From Planctomycetota bacterium (GTDB taxonomy: Bacteria; Planctomycetota; UBA1135; JADKAF01), in contig JADKAF010000001.1 of NCBI GenBank assembly GCA_016719295.1, forward strand, positions 682,001 through 746,000: a stretch of DNA of 64,000 nucleotides. Direction: 5' to 3'. Shown here one piece after another: positions 17,498 through 25,445 of this stretch. Both the position numbers and the translations under genes were made by a program. Below the pieces are notes generated by a model. The model saw nothing but the letters and a program-made list of their open reading frames with translations, was not told the origin of the DNA and made no database searches. Within the stretch, counting starts at the first letter, position 1; the number at the start of each line of letters is the position of its first letter.

Positions 17498-18345
17498 ATG
17501 AGCACTCCCTCCTCATCGCCGCGCCGCCGGCGCCTCGTTCGCAAGAGCCTGCTCGCGCTGGGCGCCGCGGCGCTCGGCTGGCTCGGGGCCTACACCGGCG
17601 GCGTGATGCAGCTCTCCACGCCGGTCGACCTCGTGCTCTCCGCCTACCCGATCTCGGGGGAGCTGCTGGAGGCTACGCACCGTGCGGAGCCCCAATCGCT
17701 CGTGATCTTGCTGCACGGCCTCGCCCGCGGCTCACACTCGATGGCGCGCCTCGAGCGCGCGTTGCTCGCCCAGGGCTACGAGGTCTGGAACGAAGGCTAC
17801 GACTCGCGCACGGAGAGCGCCGCCGAGGCCGCCGCACGCATCGGCGCCAGCGTCGTGAAGCGACTGCGGAACCTAGACCTCTGGCCGCGCTACGTTCATG
17901 CCGTAGGGCACAGCATGGGGGGGCTCGTCCTCCGCCGCATCGAGGCCGATCAACCGATGCTCCGCTTCGCCAGCGTCGTCTGCCTCGGCTCGCCGCAGCG
18001 CGCGGCGCGGTGATGGCCGAAGCGCTGCACCAGGCCTGGCTCTATCGCCTAGCACTCGGCACGCGCGCGAGCCTCGATCTCCGACCAGGCGCGGAATTCG
18101 TGCGCACTCTGCCAGCGCGCATGAACTGCCAGCTCGGCTCCATCGTCGGAGCCACCGGCACGCCCTGGGGACGCTCGCGCATCATCCCCGGCGATGACGA
18201 CGGTCGGGTCGCTCTGCGCGAGACCGAGATCGAAGGCGAGACCGCGCGGCTCGTTCTGCCGCTCGGGCACACGGCGCTCTGCACCGACGATCGCGTGATC
18301 GCGGGCGTGCTGCGATTCCTGAAGAGCGGCCGCTTCGTGAACTGA
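17498..18345 (+). pseudogene. Alpha/beta hydrolase, broken by a frameshift
   Basis: The first part (17498-18013) has a basic, hydrophobic N-terminal anchor, a LVILLHGLARG oxyanion segment and the nucleophile motif GHSMGG, then stops just after LGSPQR. The second part (18010-18345) continues the same fold in another frame (MAEALHQAWLYRL...), and includes a likely catalytic Asp region (PGDDDG) and His (PLGHTAL). Removing one CG dinucleotide from the CGCGCG run at about 17998-18003 would rejoin the frames as Gln-Arg-Gly-Ala-Val-Met. The intact protein would be about 281 residues, a lipase-like inner-membrane-anchored hydrolase. It is either a recent pseudogene or a sequencing error; the intact flanking residues suggest a recent event. 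Confidence 0.8.
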
Positions 18346-18360
18346 GTGCTCCGGGAACGG

Positions 18361-18401
18361 CGCGAGCGCGCCCCGCGGCAGCTCCGCGGGGCGCGCTCGC
18401 G
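18361..18401. terminator. Very strong hairpin between convergent genes
   Basis: A perfect 18-base GC-rich stem (18361-18378 with 18384-18401) with a five-base loop lies between the end of the hydrolase and the end of the large secreted protein. Position and symmetry fit a bidirectional terminator, although no T-run is present. Confidence 0.7.
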
Positions 18402-18429
18402 TTCGAGCGTCAGGATGGACGCGCGCGGG

Positions 18430-20067
18430 TCACGGGCAGGTCGTGATCCCCGCACCGAAGCGCACGCGCCAGCCATTGCTCAGGTCGTACGCGCCGAAGA
18501 GCGCGCCCGAGCCGGGCTGCACTTCCACCGCTTGGAAGTCGATCGCCAGGCCTTCGAGAGCCGGCAGGAGAGGAACGGGCAGCGCGAGGAAGCCCGTGCC
18601 CAGCGGTCCCATGGTGGCCGAGAGGAAAGTGATGTAGTCCTGACCCGGGAGCAGGCTCATGTAGAGATCGCAACCGGGTGCCAGATTCGTCGTTCCGGAG
18701 TAGATCGAGCCGAGCAGCACGACGGTCGAGCCGGAGCCGGCGAGCGAGACGTCGAAGCCGAAGCCCTGGTTGCCCGGGATCGCGCGCGGCACCAATCCGC
18801 CCGGCGTCATCACCGGCGCGTTCGGCGCGCCGCAGCCGGCGCCGAGGTACACGTTGAAGCGCCCCAGCGGAGCGACGCCGTCGATCGCGAACGCGGGCTG
18901 CGCGCCAGCGTTCAAGCGCGCCTGGCCGAGCAGGATCGAGCTGGAGCTGACCGGGGCCGCATCGCTGTCGAACCAGAAGTTGAAGATCGTGTTCCACTCC
19001 AGCGCGTTGCCGGCCGGAGCGGTGAACACCACCTGCGCGCCCTGAACGGACATCGTCCACTCGTTCGCGGCGCTCTGGTCCACGTCGTGGAACCCGAAGT
19101 TCCGGATCGAGGTGCCTGGGCAGATCGGCAGGGTGAAGGAGCTGATCGCGCCCGCGTTGTCGCGGTTGTGCAGGGCGTATTCGTAGTGGAAGCCGCCGGT
19201 GTTGCGCGTCACGCGGTGTGCGAGATACACGCGGCCGTCGGCGGCGCCGTTCGCGGCCGAGCTCATCGTCGCGCCCGACCAGCGCTGCAGCACCGAGCCG
19301 AAGAGCTGCGGCACGGAGTTCGTGCTCACGTTCCAGCTCGCGCCGGTCCACGTCGCGGTCATGCCGCGCGAGGTCAGGTTGTTCGTGCGCACGGCCTCGG
19401 GCTCGCCGCGGATCACGTACATGCCCTGATACCAGAAGGTCGAGCCGGCGACGCTGAGGTCGGAGTCCTGGAGGCGAACGCGATTGCCGACGGGGCCGAG
19501 ACCGCGAGCCTGGGTCTGGGTGAAGCTGCGATTGCCGTCGCAGGTGACCCCGCTGGTGCCGAGGTCGAAGAACGAGCAGCGCGCCGTCCAGGTGCCGAGC
19601 CAGGGATCGATCTCCGCGGGCGGGCCGAGCCAGTAGTTGTCGGAGTTGTTCCCGATCGCGTAGGTGTCCGAGCAACCGACGCCGAGGAAGCTGCCGTTGC
19701 TGGGATTCCGGCACGGCGTGCACTGCGAATCCGAGAGCGCGTAGAAGCCGTGCTTCAGGTAGCTGCGGTCGGAGATCTGGATCAGGCGACCGTTCGTCTC
19801 GCGCGCGACGAGGAAGGCGATCAACGGATGATCTTCACCCATCGCCGCGGCCCAGGGCACGTTGACGCTGCCGAGGTTGCACGAGGTGGTCTCCATCGCG
19901 ACGGCTTGCGTGCCGTTGGGATAGGTCCCGCTGCGGCCAACTTCGTCGATCGGGCCAAGGATGCCGAGGGACACGTCGGTGCCGGGGCGCAGGTTCGACT
20001 GCGCGGAGAGCGGGGCCGTCAGCGCCAAGAGCGCGGCGACCGTACCGAGGAGCGAGAGGAATCGCAT
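18430..20067 (-). CDS. Large secreted protein with shared C-terminal domain
   Basis: 545 residues with a signal peptide (cleavage near residue 22, ...PLSAQ). The main part (about 25-400) is Gly/Ser/Asn-rich and beta-like with Cys pairs (CTPC) and no recognised family. The last 130 residues start with a YLGAGCG motif and continue with an LLGSIYSG strand, then LPVPLLPALEG and end in GITTCP. The same order (Gly-Cys-Gly start, Leu-rich strands, Pro-rich segment) occurs at the ends of three other secreted proteins in this window. Probably surface or extracellular; function unknown. Confidence 0.75.
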   Translation of the reverse strand: MRFLSLLGTVAALLALTAPLSAQSNLRPGTDVSLGILGPIDEVGRSGTYPNGTQAVAMETTSCNLGSVNVPWAAAMGEDHPLIAFLVARETNGRLIQISDRSYLKHGFYALSDSQCTPCRNPSNGSFLGVGCSDTYAIGNNSDNYWLGPPAEIDPWLGTWTARCSFFDLGTSGVTCDGNRSFTQTQARGLGPVGNRVRLQDSDLSVAGSTFWYQGMYVIRGEPEAVRTNNLTSRGMTATWTGASWNVSTNSVPQLFGSVLQRWSGATMSSAANGAADGRVYLAHRVTRNTGGFHYEYALHNRDNAGAISSFTLPICPGTSIRNFGFHDVDQSAANEWTMSVQGAQVVFTAPAGNALEWNTIFNFWFDSDAAPVSSSSILLGQARLNAGAQPAFAIDGVAPLGRFNVYLGAGCGAPNAPVMTPGGLVPRAIPGNQGFGFDVSLAGSGSTVVLLGSIYSGTTNLAPGCDLYMSLLPGQDYITFLSATMGPLGTGFLALPVPLLPALEGLAIDFQAVEVQPGSGALFGAYDLSNGWRVRFGAGITTCP

Positions 20068-20161
20068 GCGTTGCTCGCGTGAAGGGGAGGGACTCGGGTA
20101 TGCAGCGGAACTGCGCTGACGTAGCTCCGCGCGTTCTGGATCCTAGGAGTCGCGGAAAGAA

Positions 20162-21535
20162 GTGTCGAGCCGGCAGAAGGATACGCCAGGTGCGGGCGGT
20201 GGCTGGAAGGCGGAGCTGCGCGCTCTGGGCGGGCTCGCGGGTCCCGTCGTGTTCGTGCAGCTCGGCCTCATGCTGACGTCGGTGGTCGACACGGCGATGC
20301 TCGGCCGCGTATCGGAAACGGCGCAAGCTGCCGGAGCACTGGGGCACGTCTACTCCATGGCGATGCTATGGATGGGCTCCGGCCTCCTCATGGCGCTCGA
20401 TCCGCTCGTCGCTCAGGCGTATGGGGCGCGCGACGAGCGCGCTCTGGCTCGGCACCTGCGCGAAGGCTTGGCGGTCGCGCTCCTCCTGACGGTGGTGCTC
20501 TCGCTGCCGCTGCTCGGCGCTCGCTGGGCGTTCGAGGTGACGAAGCAGCCGCCCGAGGTGGCGGAGGCCGCGACGGCCTACGTGCTACGACTCGTGCCGG
20601 GGAACGGCGGCTTCTTTCTCTTTCTCGCCCTGCGCCAGACGCTGACGGCGCTCGGGGCGATGCGCCCCATCGTCCTCGCGATGCTCGCGGGGAACCTGGT
20701 CAACCTCGTCGCCAACTGGGTCCTCATCTTCGGCGCGCTCGGCGCACCGGCTCTCGGCGTCGAAGGCGCCGCGTGGGCCACTTCGTTCTCGCGCTGGGTG
20801 ATGGCGGGGATGACGTGGTGGGCCGCGCAGCCTCTGCTCCGGCGCTATCTCGCGGCGCCGAGAGCACCGCGCGGCGCGTGGCGAGGATCGCTGCGACTCT
20901 GGATCCGCGTCGGTGTGCCGATCATGGCGCACGTCTCCGCCGAGGTGTGGATCTTCAGCGTGGTGGGGATGTTGATGGGGCCGCTCGGCAGCGCGGCTCT
21001 CGCGGGCCATTCGATTGCGCTGAACCTCGCGAGCCTCTCGTTCATGGTGCCCCTCGGGATCGCGGCGGCGGCCGCGGTGCGGGTCGGGCGCGCGATCGGA
21101 GCCGAGGATCCCGAGGGAGCGCGCCGCGCGGCGGCGGTGAGCTTGTGCTGCGGCATGGGCGTCATGTGCCTCTCGGCGGCGAGCTTCGCCTTCCTGCCCG
21201 AGCTCCTCGCGCGCTGCTACACCGAAGCTCCGAGCACCATCGCGGTCGCGGCGAGCTTGCTGCCGGTGGCGGCGGCGTTCCAGATCTTCGATGGCCTGCA
21301 GGTCGTGGGCTCGGGCGTGCTGCGCGGCACCGGGGACACGAAGATACCGGCGCTCCTCGCGCTGATCGGCTATTGGGGGCTCGGCCTGCCCGCGGGCTAC
21401 GCGCTCGCGTTCTCCTGCGGCCTCGGTCCCGCGGGGCTCTGGTGGGGACTCTCGATCGGCCTGGGCAGCGTGGGCCTGCTGCTGCTCGCACGCATCGTGC
21501 GCCGGATGCGCGGCGAGCTCCGACGCGTCGCGTGA
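20162..21535 (+). CDS. MATE family efflux transporter
   Basis: 457 residues with about twelve membrane helices and no signal peptide. The N-terminal half shows the MATE pattern (GPVVFVQLGLMLTSVVDTAMLG, then MGSGLLMALDPLVAQAYGA), and the second half repeats it (IGVP-like RVGVPIMAHVSAEVWIF and a GSGVLRGTGDTKIP segment). MATE proteins export cationic drugs or metabolites using Na+ or H+. The start is GTG at 20162. No linked regulator is visible; the substrate is unknown. Confidence 0.93.
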   Translation: MSSRQKDTPGAGGGWKAELRALGGLAGPVVFVQLGLMLTSVVDTAMLGRVSETAQAAGALGHVYSMAMLWMGSGLLMALDPLVAQAYGARDERALARHLREGLAVALLLTVVLSLPLLGARWAFEVTKQPPEVAEAATAYVLRLVPGNGGFFLFLALRQTLTALGAMRPIVLAMLAGNLVNLVANWVLIFGALGAPALGVEGAAWATSFSRWVMAGMTWWAAQPLLRRYLAAPRAPRGAWRGSLRLWIRVGVPIMAHVSAEVWIFSVVGMLMGPLGSAALAGHSIALNLASLSFMVPLGIAAAAAVRVGRAIGAEDPEGARRAAAVSLCCGMGVMCLSAASFAFLPELLARCYTEAPSTIAVAASLLPVAAAFQIFDGLQVVGSGVLRGTGDTKIPALLALIGYWGLGLPAGYALAFSCGLGPAGLWWGLSIGLGSVGLLLLARIVRRMRGELRRVA

Positions 21536-21575
21536 CGCCGCGGAGCTCGCACGACGAATCCGAGGAAGCGGGCGA

Positions 21576-22853
21576 TCAGATCAGCTTCGTGATCCCCGGC
21601 GTCGCGACCGGGTCCATCGGCAGCGGCCCGAGCTCGTAGCTCTTGGGGCTCAGGTCGAGCGCCGAGGTCATGGCCTGCTCCCAGCTGATGCGCTGGCCGG
21701 TGTACGCCGACATGCGCCCCATGATCGCGGCGAGCGTGCTCTCGGCGACCATGCGGCCTTCGTTCAGGGGCTTCCCGGCGCGGATGCTGGCGATGAGATC
21801 GGTGTGCTCCTGCACGTAGGGATCGTTGCCGCCCTTCAAGCGTTCGAACTTGCCCTTCGCCGCGCGGATCTGATAGCGACCGGAAGTGGTCGCGATCTCA
21901 CCGGCGGTGCCGATCACGCTCTCTTCCACCATGCCGTGCGCGCCGTCGGTCTGGCGGCACATCGAGAGCGCGTGCACGCCGTCGCCGAAGTCGTAGTCGA
22001 TGGCGAAGTGATCGAAGATGTTGCCGAACTTCGCGTCGGTGCGCACCTGACGGCCGCCCATGCCCATGCACGCGACCGGCGGGCGCTTCATCGCCCAGAT
22101 CACGACGTCGATGTTGTGGATGTGCTGCTCGACGATGTGGTCGCCGGAGAGCCACGTGAAGTAGAGCCAGTTGCGGCACTGCCACTCCATGTCGCTCTCG
22201 CCGGGCCGGCGCTCGTGCACCCAGAGCCCGCCCATGTTCCAGTAGCAACGCGCGGCGAGCGGCTCGCCGATCGCGCCGTCGTGGACCCGCTTCATGAGCT
22301 CGAGGTAGCCCGACTCGTGGCGGCGCTGCGTGCCGGCGACGATGCCGAGGCCCTTCTTCTGCGCGAGCTCGGAGGCGGCGAGCACGCGGCGGATGCCCGC
22401 GGGATCGGTGGCCACCGGCTTCTCCATGAACACGTGCTTCCCGGCGGCGACCGCGGCCTCGAGGTGGATCGGCCGGAAGTGCGGCGGCGTGGCGAGGATC
22501 ACCAGATCGACGCCCGCGTCGATCACCTTCTGGTAGGCGTCGAAGCCGCTGAAGCAGCGCTCGTCGGGCAGCTGCACCTGCTCGCCGCGCCCGGCGAGCT
22601 GCTGTCGCGCGCGGCTCATGCGGTCGGCAAAGAGGTCGCCGAGCGCCACGAGCTTCAGGCCCGGAGCGGCATCGAGGCAGTTCGCCGCGGCGCCGGTGCC
22701 GCGGCCGCCGCAGCCGATCAAGCCGATCTTGAGCTCGTCGCTGCCGCGCACTTCGCTCGCGCGAAGCGGCGAGCTGCCGAGCCACGCCGCGGCCGTGGCG
22801 GCGCCGGAGGAGACGAGGAACGCACGTCGATCGAGGGCGGGGTCTGGGCTCAT
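21576..22853 (-). CDS. Gfo/Idh/MocA family oxidoreductase, TAT-exported
   Basis: 425 residues. The N-terminus carries a twin-arginine signal (DRRAFLVSSGAATAAAW), typical for planctomycete members of this family. An NAD(P)-binding Rossmann segment follows (KIGLIGCGGRGTGAA), then LATPPHFRPIHLEAAVAAGKHVF split from EKPVATDP, the conserved Lys-Pro of the family. The C-terminal beta-sheet domain includes a GDHIVEQHIHNIDVV segment with likely catalytic His residues. The family oxidises or epimerises sugars and inositols. It is divergent from the epimerase gene. Confidence 0.92.
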   Translation of the reverse strand: MSPDPALDRRAFLVSSGAATAAAWLGSSPLRASEVRGSDELKIGLIGCGGRGTGAAANCLDAAPGLKLVALGDLFADRMSRARQQLAGRGEQVQLPDERCFSGFDAYQKVIDAGVDLVILATPPHFRPIHLEAAVAAGKHVFMEKPVATDPAGIRRVLAASELAQKKGLGIVAGTQRRHESGYLELMKRVHDGAIGEPLAARCYWNMGGLWVHERRPGESDMEWQCRNWLYFTWLSGDHIVEQHIHNIDVVIWAMKRPPVACMGMGGRQVRTDAKFGNIFDHFAIDYDFGDGVHALSMCRQTDGAHGMVEESVIGTAGEIATTSGRYQIRAAKGKFERLKGGNDPYVQEHTDLIASIRAGKPLNEGRMVAESTLAAIMGRMSAYTGQRISWEQAMTSALDLSPKSYELGPLPMDPVATPGITKLI

Positions 22854-23017
22854 GCGGCGGCGCTGCCTTGCGGAGAGCGAAGGGCGAGAACGATGGGGCA
22901 GCCGCGGCGCGCACCGTGCGCGTCGCCGGCCGTTGCCGCATCCTAGCCCGGAGGCCGCGGCTTCCGCGAGCCACTGGAGCATCGAACTCGGAGGCGCGCG
23001 CGTGCTATGTTCGTGCC

Positions 23018-23995
23018 ATGCGCGCACTCGTCACCGGCGCCGCGGGCTTCATCGGCTCTCACACCGTCGATCGTCTGCTCGCGCGTGGGCACGAGGTCGT
23101 CGGGATCGACAACTTCGACCCTTACTATGCGGCGGGCCAGAAGCGGCGGAACCTCTCGCGCGCGCTCGCGCATCCGAGCTTCGCCTTGCGGGAAGGCGAC
23201 GTGCGGCGCGTCGAGGACGTGCGCGCCGCCTTCGAGCGGGCGCAACCCGAGGTCGTCGTGCATCTCGCCGCGAAGGCCGGCGTTCGCGCGAGCCTCGCCG
23301 ATCCGCAGGCCTATCTCGAGGTGAACGAGCTCGGCCTCCTGCACGTGCTCGAAGCGTGCCGAGAAGGGCGCACCCCGCTGCTCCTCGCCTCGACCTCGTC
23401 CGTCTACGGCGCGAGCGCGCACGTGCCCTTCGAGGAGAGCGATGCGGCGGATCTACCGCTCTCGCCCTACGCTTCGACGAAGCGCGCGGCCGAGCTCCTC
23501 GCGCACAGCTACTACCACTTGCACGGCCTCGCCATCGCGGCGCTGCGCTTCTTCACCGTCTACGGACCGCGCGGCCGACCCGACATGGCGGTCGCGAGCT
23601 TCACGCGCGCGCTGCGCGCGGGGCGATCGATCCGCTTGCACGGCGAGGAGACCGCGCGCGACTTCACCTACGTCGACGACATCGTCGACGGCATCGAGGG
23701 CGCGCTGCGCTGGGTGCAGGGGGCGCCGCGCTACGGCGTGTTCAATCTCGGGCGCACCGAGCCCGTGCGCGTCCGCGTGCTGGTCGAAGAGCTCGCGCTC
23801 GCGCTCGGGTGCCGCGCTTCGATCGAGCTCGGCCGACTCGAGCCCACCGAGTCCCCGCGCACGGCGGCGAACATCGCGCGTGCGGCTGCGGCCTTCGGCT
23901 ATGCGCCGCAGGTGAGCCTCGCCGAGGGCCTGCAGCGCTGGGTGCGCTGGTACCTGGAGAGCCCGGAATCGCCGCACGTGGCCGGTGAGGAATGA
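23018..23995 (+). CDS. NAD-dependent nucleotide-sugar epimerase (SDR)
   Basis: 325 residues with the extended SDR layout: TGAAGFIG at 6-13, NAD pocket Asp31 (GIDNFDPYY), Ser-Val-Tyr-Gly near 128-131, and catalytic Tyr151/Lys155 in YASTK. The DNFDPYY, RPDMA and RDFTYVDDIVDGI segments are those of the UDP-glucuronate 4-epimerase (GalE/CapI-like) group, which supplies UDP-galacturonate for cell-surface polysaccharides. Start ATG at 23018 is chosen because the Rossmann strand begins there. Confidence 0.9.
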   Translation: MRALVTGAAGFIGSHTVDRLLARGHEVVGIDNFDPYYAAGQKRRNLSRALAHPSFALREGDVRRVEDVRAAFERAQPEVVVHLAAKAGVRASLADPQAYLEVNELGLLHVLEACREGRTPLLLASTSSVYGASAHVPFEESDAADLPLSPYASTKRAAELLAHSYYHLHGLAIAALRFFTVYGPRGRPDMAVASFTRALRAGRSIRLHGEETARDFTYVDDIVDGIEGALRWVQGAPRYGVFNLGRTEPVRVRVLVEELALALGCRASIELGRLEPTESPRTAANIARAAAAFGYAPQVSLAEGLQRWVRWYLESPESPHVAGEE

Positions 23996-24030
23996 GCACG
24001 CGCCCTTGCGGGTGAGCGCGCGGCCGCGCG

Positions 24031-24819
24031 TCAGCGCGCGAAGAGCGTCTCCAGCCAGCCCGGGACCGCGGCCGCCGAGTCGAGCACGGCGGTCGGCGGA
24101 GGCGCGAAGCGCTGCTCGTCCCCTGCGCGGTACTTGCCCGTGCGCACGAGCACGCCGCGGAGACCGAGTGCCACCGCGCCGCTCGCGTCGAACTCCGCGT
24201 CGTCGCCGATCATCACCAGCTCGGAGAGCGCGAGCCCTTCGTCGGCGGCGAGGCTCTCGAAGAGCAGCGGCGAGGGCTTGCCCAGGTTCTCGGCGCGACG
24301 GCCCGAGGCGTACTCGAGGAACGCGGCGACGGGGCCGATGTCGGTGACGAGACCGCCCTTCCTCGCGTAGTAGCGATTCTTCTGCAGCGCGTAGAGCTTC
24401 GCCCCTGCTTGCAAGCGGCGGAACGCGGGCTGCAGCTCGGCGATGCGCAGCGTGTGCGCTTCGGTGGCGAGCACCACGGCGGGCCCCTCCGGATCTTCGC
24501 GGAACCACGCGAAGTCGCCGCGCGCGGAGTCTTCGCAGAGCAAGAGCCCCGCGGCTTCGCCGCGCGCTTCGAGCACGCGCTGCGCGGTGCGCACCGGCGT
24601 CACGAGCTCGCGCGGCTGCTCGATCAAGTCCAAGCCTCGCAGCAGCTCGAAGAGGCGAGCATGGCTCTCGCTCGTCGCGTTCGAGACGAGGCGCACGCGG
24701 AAACGCGCGCGGAGCTCGCGGAGGATCGCGGCGGCGTTCGGTACCGTCGGTCGCACGAAGCGATCGGCGAGGGTCCCATCGACGTCGAAGCAGAGGAGCC
24801 GCGGCGGGAGCGCGCTCAC
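24031..24819 (-). CDS. HAD superfamily hydrolase, subfamily IIA-like
   Basis: 262 residues. Catalytic Asp12 and Asp14 in CFDVDGTLAD (motif I), Ser/Asn in RLVSNATSE (motif II), Lys in LGKPSP (motif III) and GDDAEFDASGA (motif IV) are all present. The insertion between motifs II and III is large, a C2-type cap as in NagD/PGP-like phosphatases. The ATG overlaps the end of the DUF445 gene by four bases. Probable cytoplasmic sugar- or nucleotide-phosphate phosphatase; substrate unknown. Confidence 0.87.
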   Translation of the reverse strand: MSALPPRLLCFDVDGTLADRFVRPTVPNAAAILRELRARFRVRLVSNATSESHARLFELLRGLDLIEQPRELVTPVRTAQRVLEARGEAAGLLLCEDSARGDFAWFREDPEGPAVVLATEAHTLRIAELQPAFRRLQAGAKLYALQKNRYYARKGGLVTDIGPVAAFLEYASGRRAENLGKPSPLLFESLAADEGLALSELVMIGDDAEFDASGAVALGLRGVLVRTGKYRAGDEQRFAPPPTAVLDSAAAVPGWLETLFAR

Positions 24820-25397
24820 AGGAGGAGCAGCATCTGCGCGGCGCCGACCAGGCCGCCGAGCACTCCGCCCGCGACCTCGATGAAGCGCATCTCGCGCTTG
24901 GCGACCTCGAGCACGATGGCCTCCAGGCGATCGAGGTCGAAGCCCTGGATCTTCCTCTCGATCGAGCCCTGCAGATCGGCCGAGGTCTCGAGATGTCCGG
25001 CGATCTCGCCGAGCAGGCCCTCGGACATCTCGAGGATCTTCTCGCGCGCGAGCTCGAGCATCGAGCCTTGCAGGAACATCCCCGCCATCGGCACCTTCTG
25101 CTTGATGCCGTCGACGAAGGTCCCCATGCGACGCTCGATGCCGGCCTCCAGCGCGCGATGCACCTCGGGATCGCGCACGAGCTTCGAGAGGTCCTCGCTC
25201 GTGAAGAGGTGCGAGCCCACCGCGCTCGCGATGGAGCGCGCGAACGCGTCCTTGCGGCGCGGCAGGACGCCTTGGAAGCTCAGGAAGGAGATGCCGATCG
25301 GTCGGCGCGGTCGAAAGATCATGCGCACGGCGAGCCAGTTGGTGACGTAGCCGATCAGCGCGCCGACGAGAGGGAAGGTCCAGGCGATGGGGGGCAT
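24816..25397 (-). CDS. DUF445 family membrane protein
   Basis: 193 residues. The N-terminal helix ends with the typical IGYVTNWLAVRMIFRP segment, followed by Gln-Gly-Val-Leu-Pro-Arg-Arg; a long amphipathic helical region (about 50-165) and a C-terminal membrane helix (GGVLGGLVGAAQML) complete the DUF445 pattern. Members (YheB-like) are inner-membrane proteins of uncertain role. It lies 48 bases after the cytochrome fusion gene and overlaps the HAD gene, so the three probably form one transcript. Confidence 0.87.
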   Translation of the reverse strand: MPPIAWTFPLVGALIGYVTNWLAVRMIFRPRRPIGISFLSFQGVLPRRKDAFARSIASAVGSHLFTSEDLSKLVRDPEVHRALEAGIERRMGTFVDGIKQKVPMAGMFLQGSMLELAREKILEMSEGLLGEIAGHLETSADLQGSIERKIQGFDLDRLEAIVLEVAKREMRFIEVAGGVLGGLVGAAQMLLLL

Positions 25398-25445
25398 GCG
25401 GACGCTCGTGAAGAGGCTGGGGACGGGGCTCGATCGGAATCGCGC

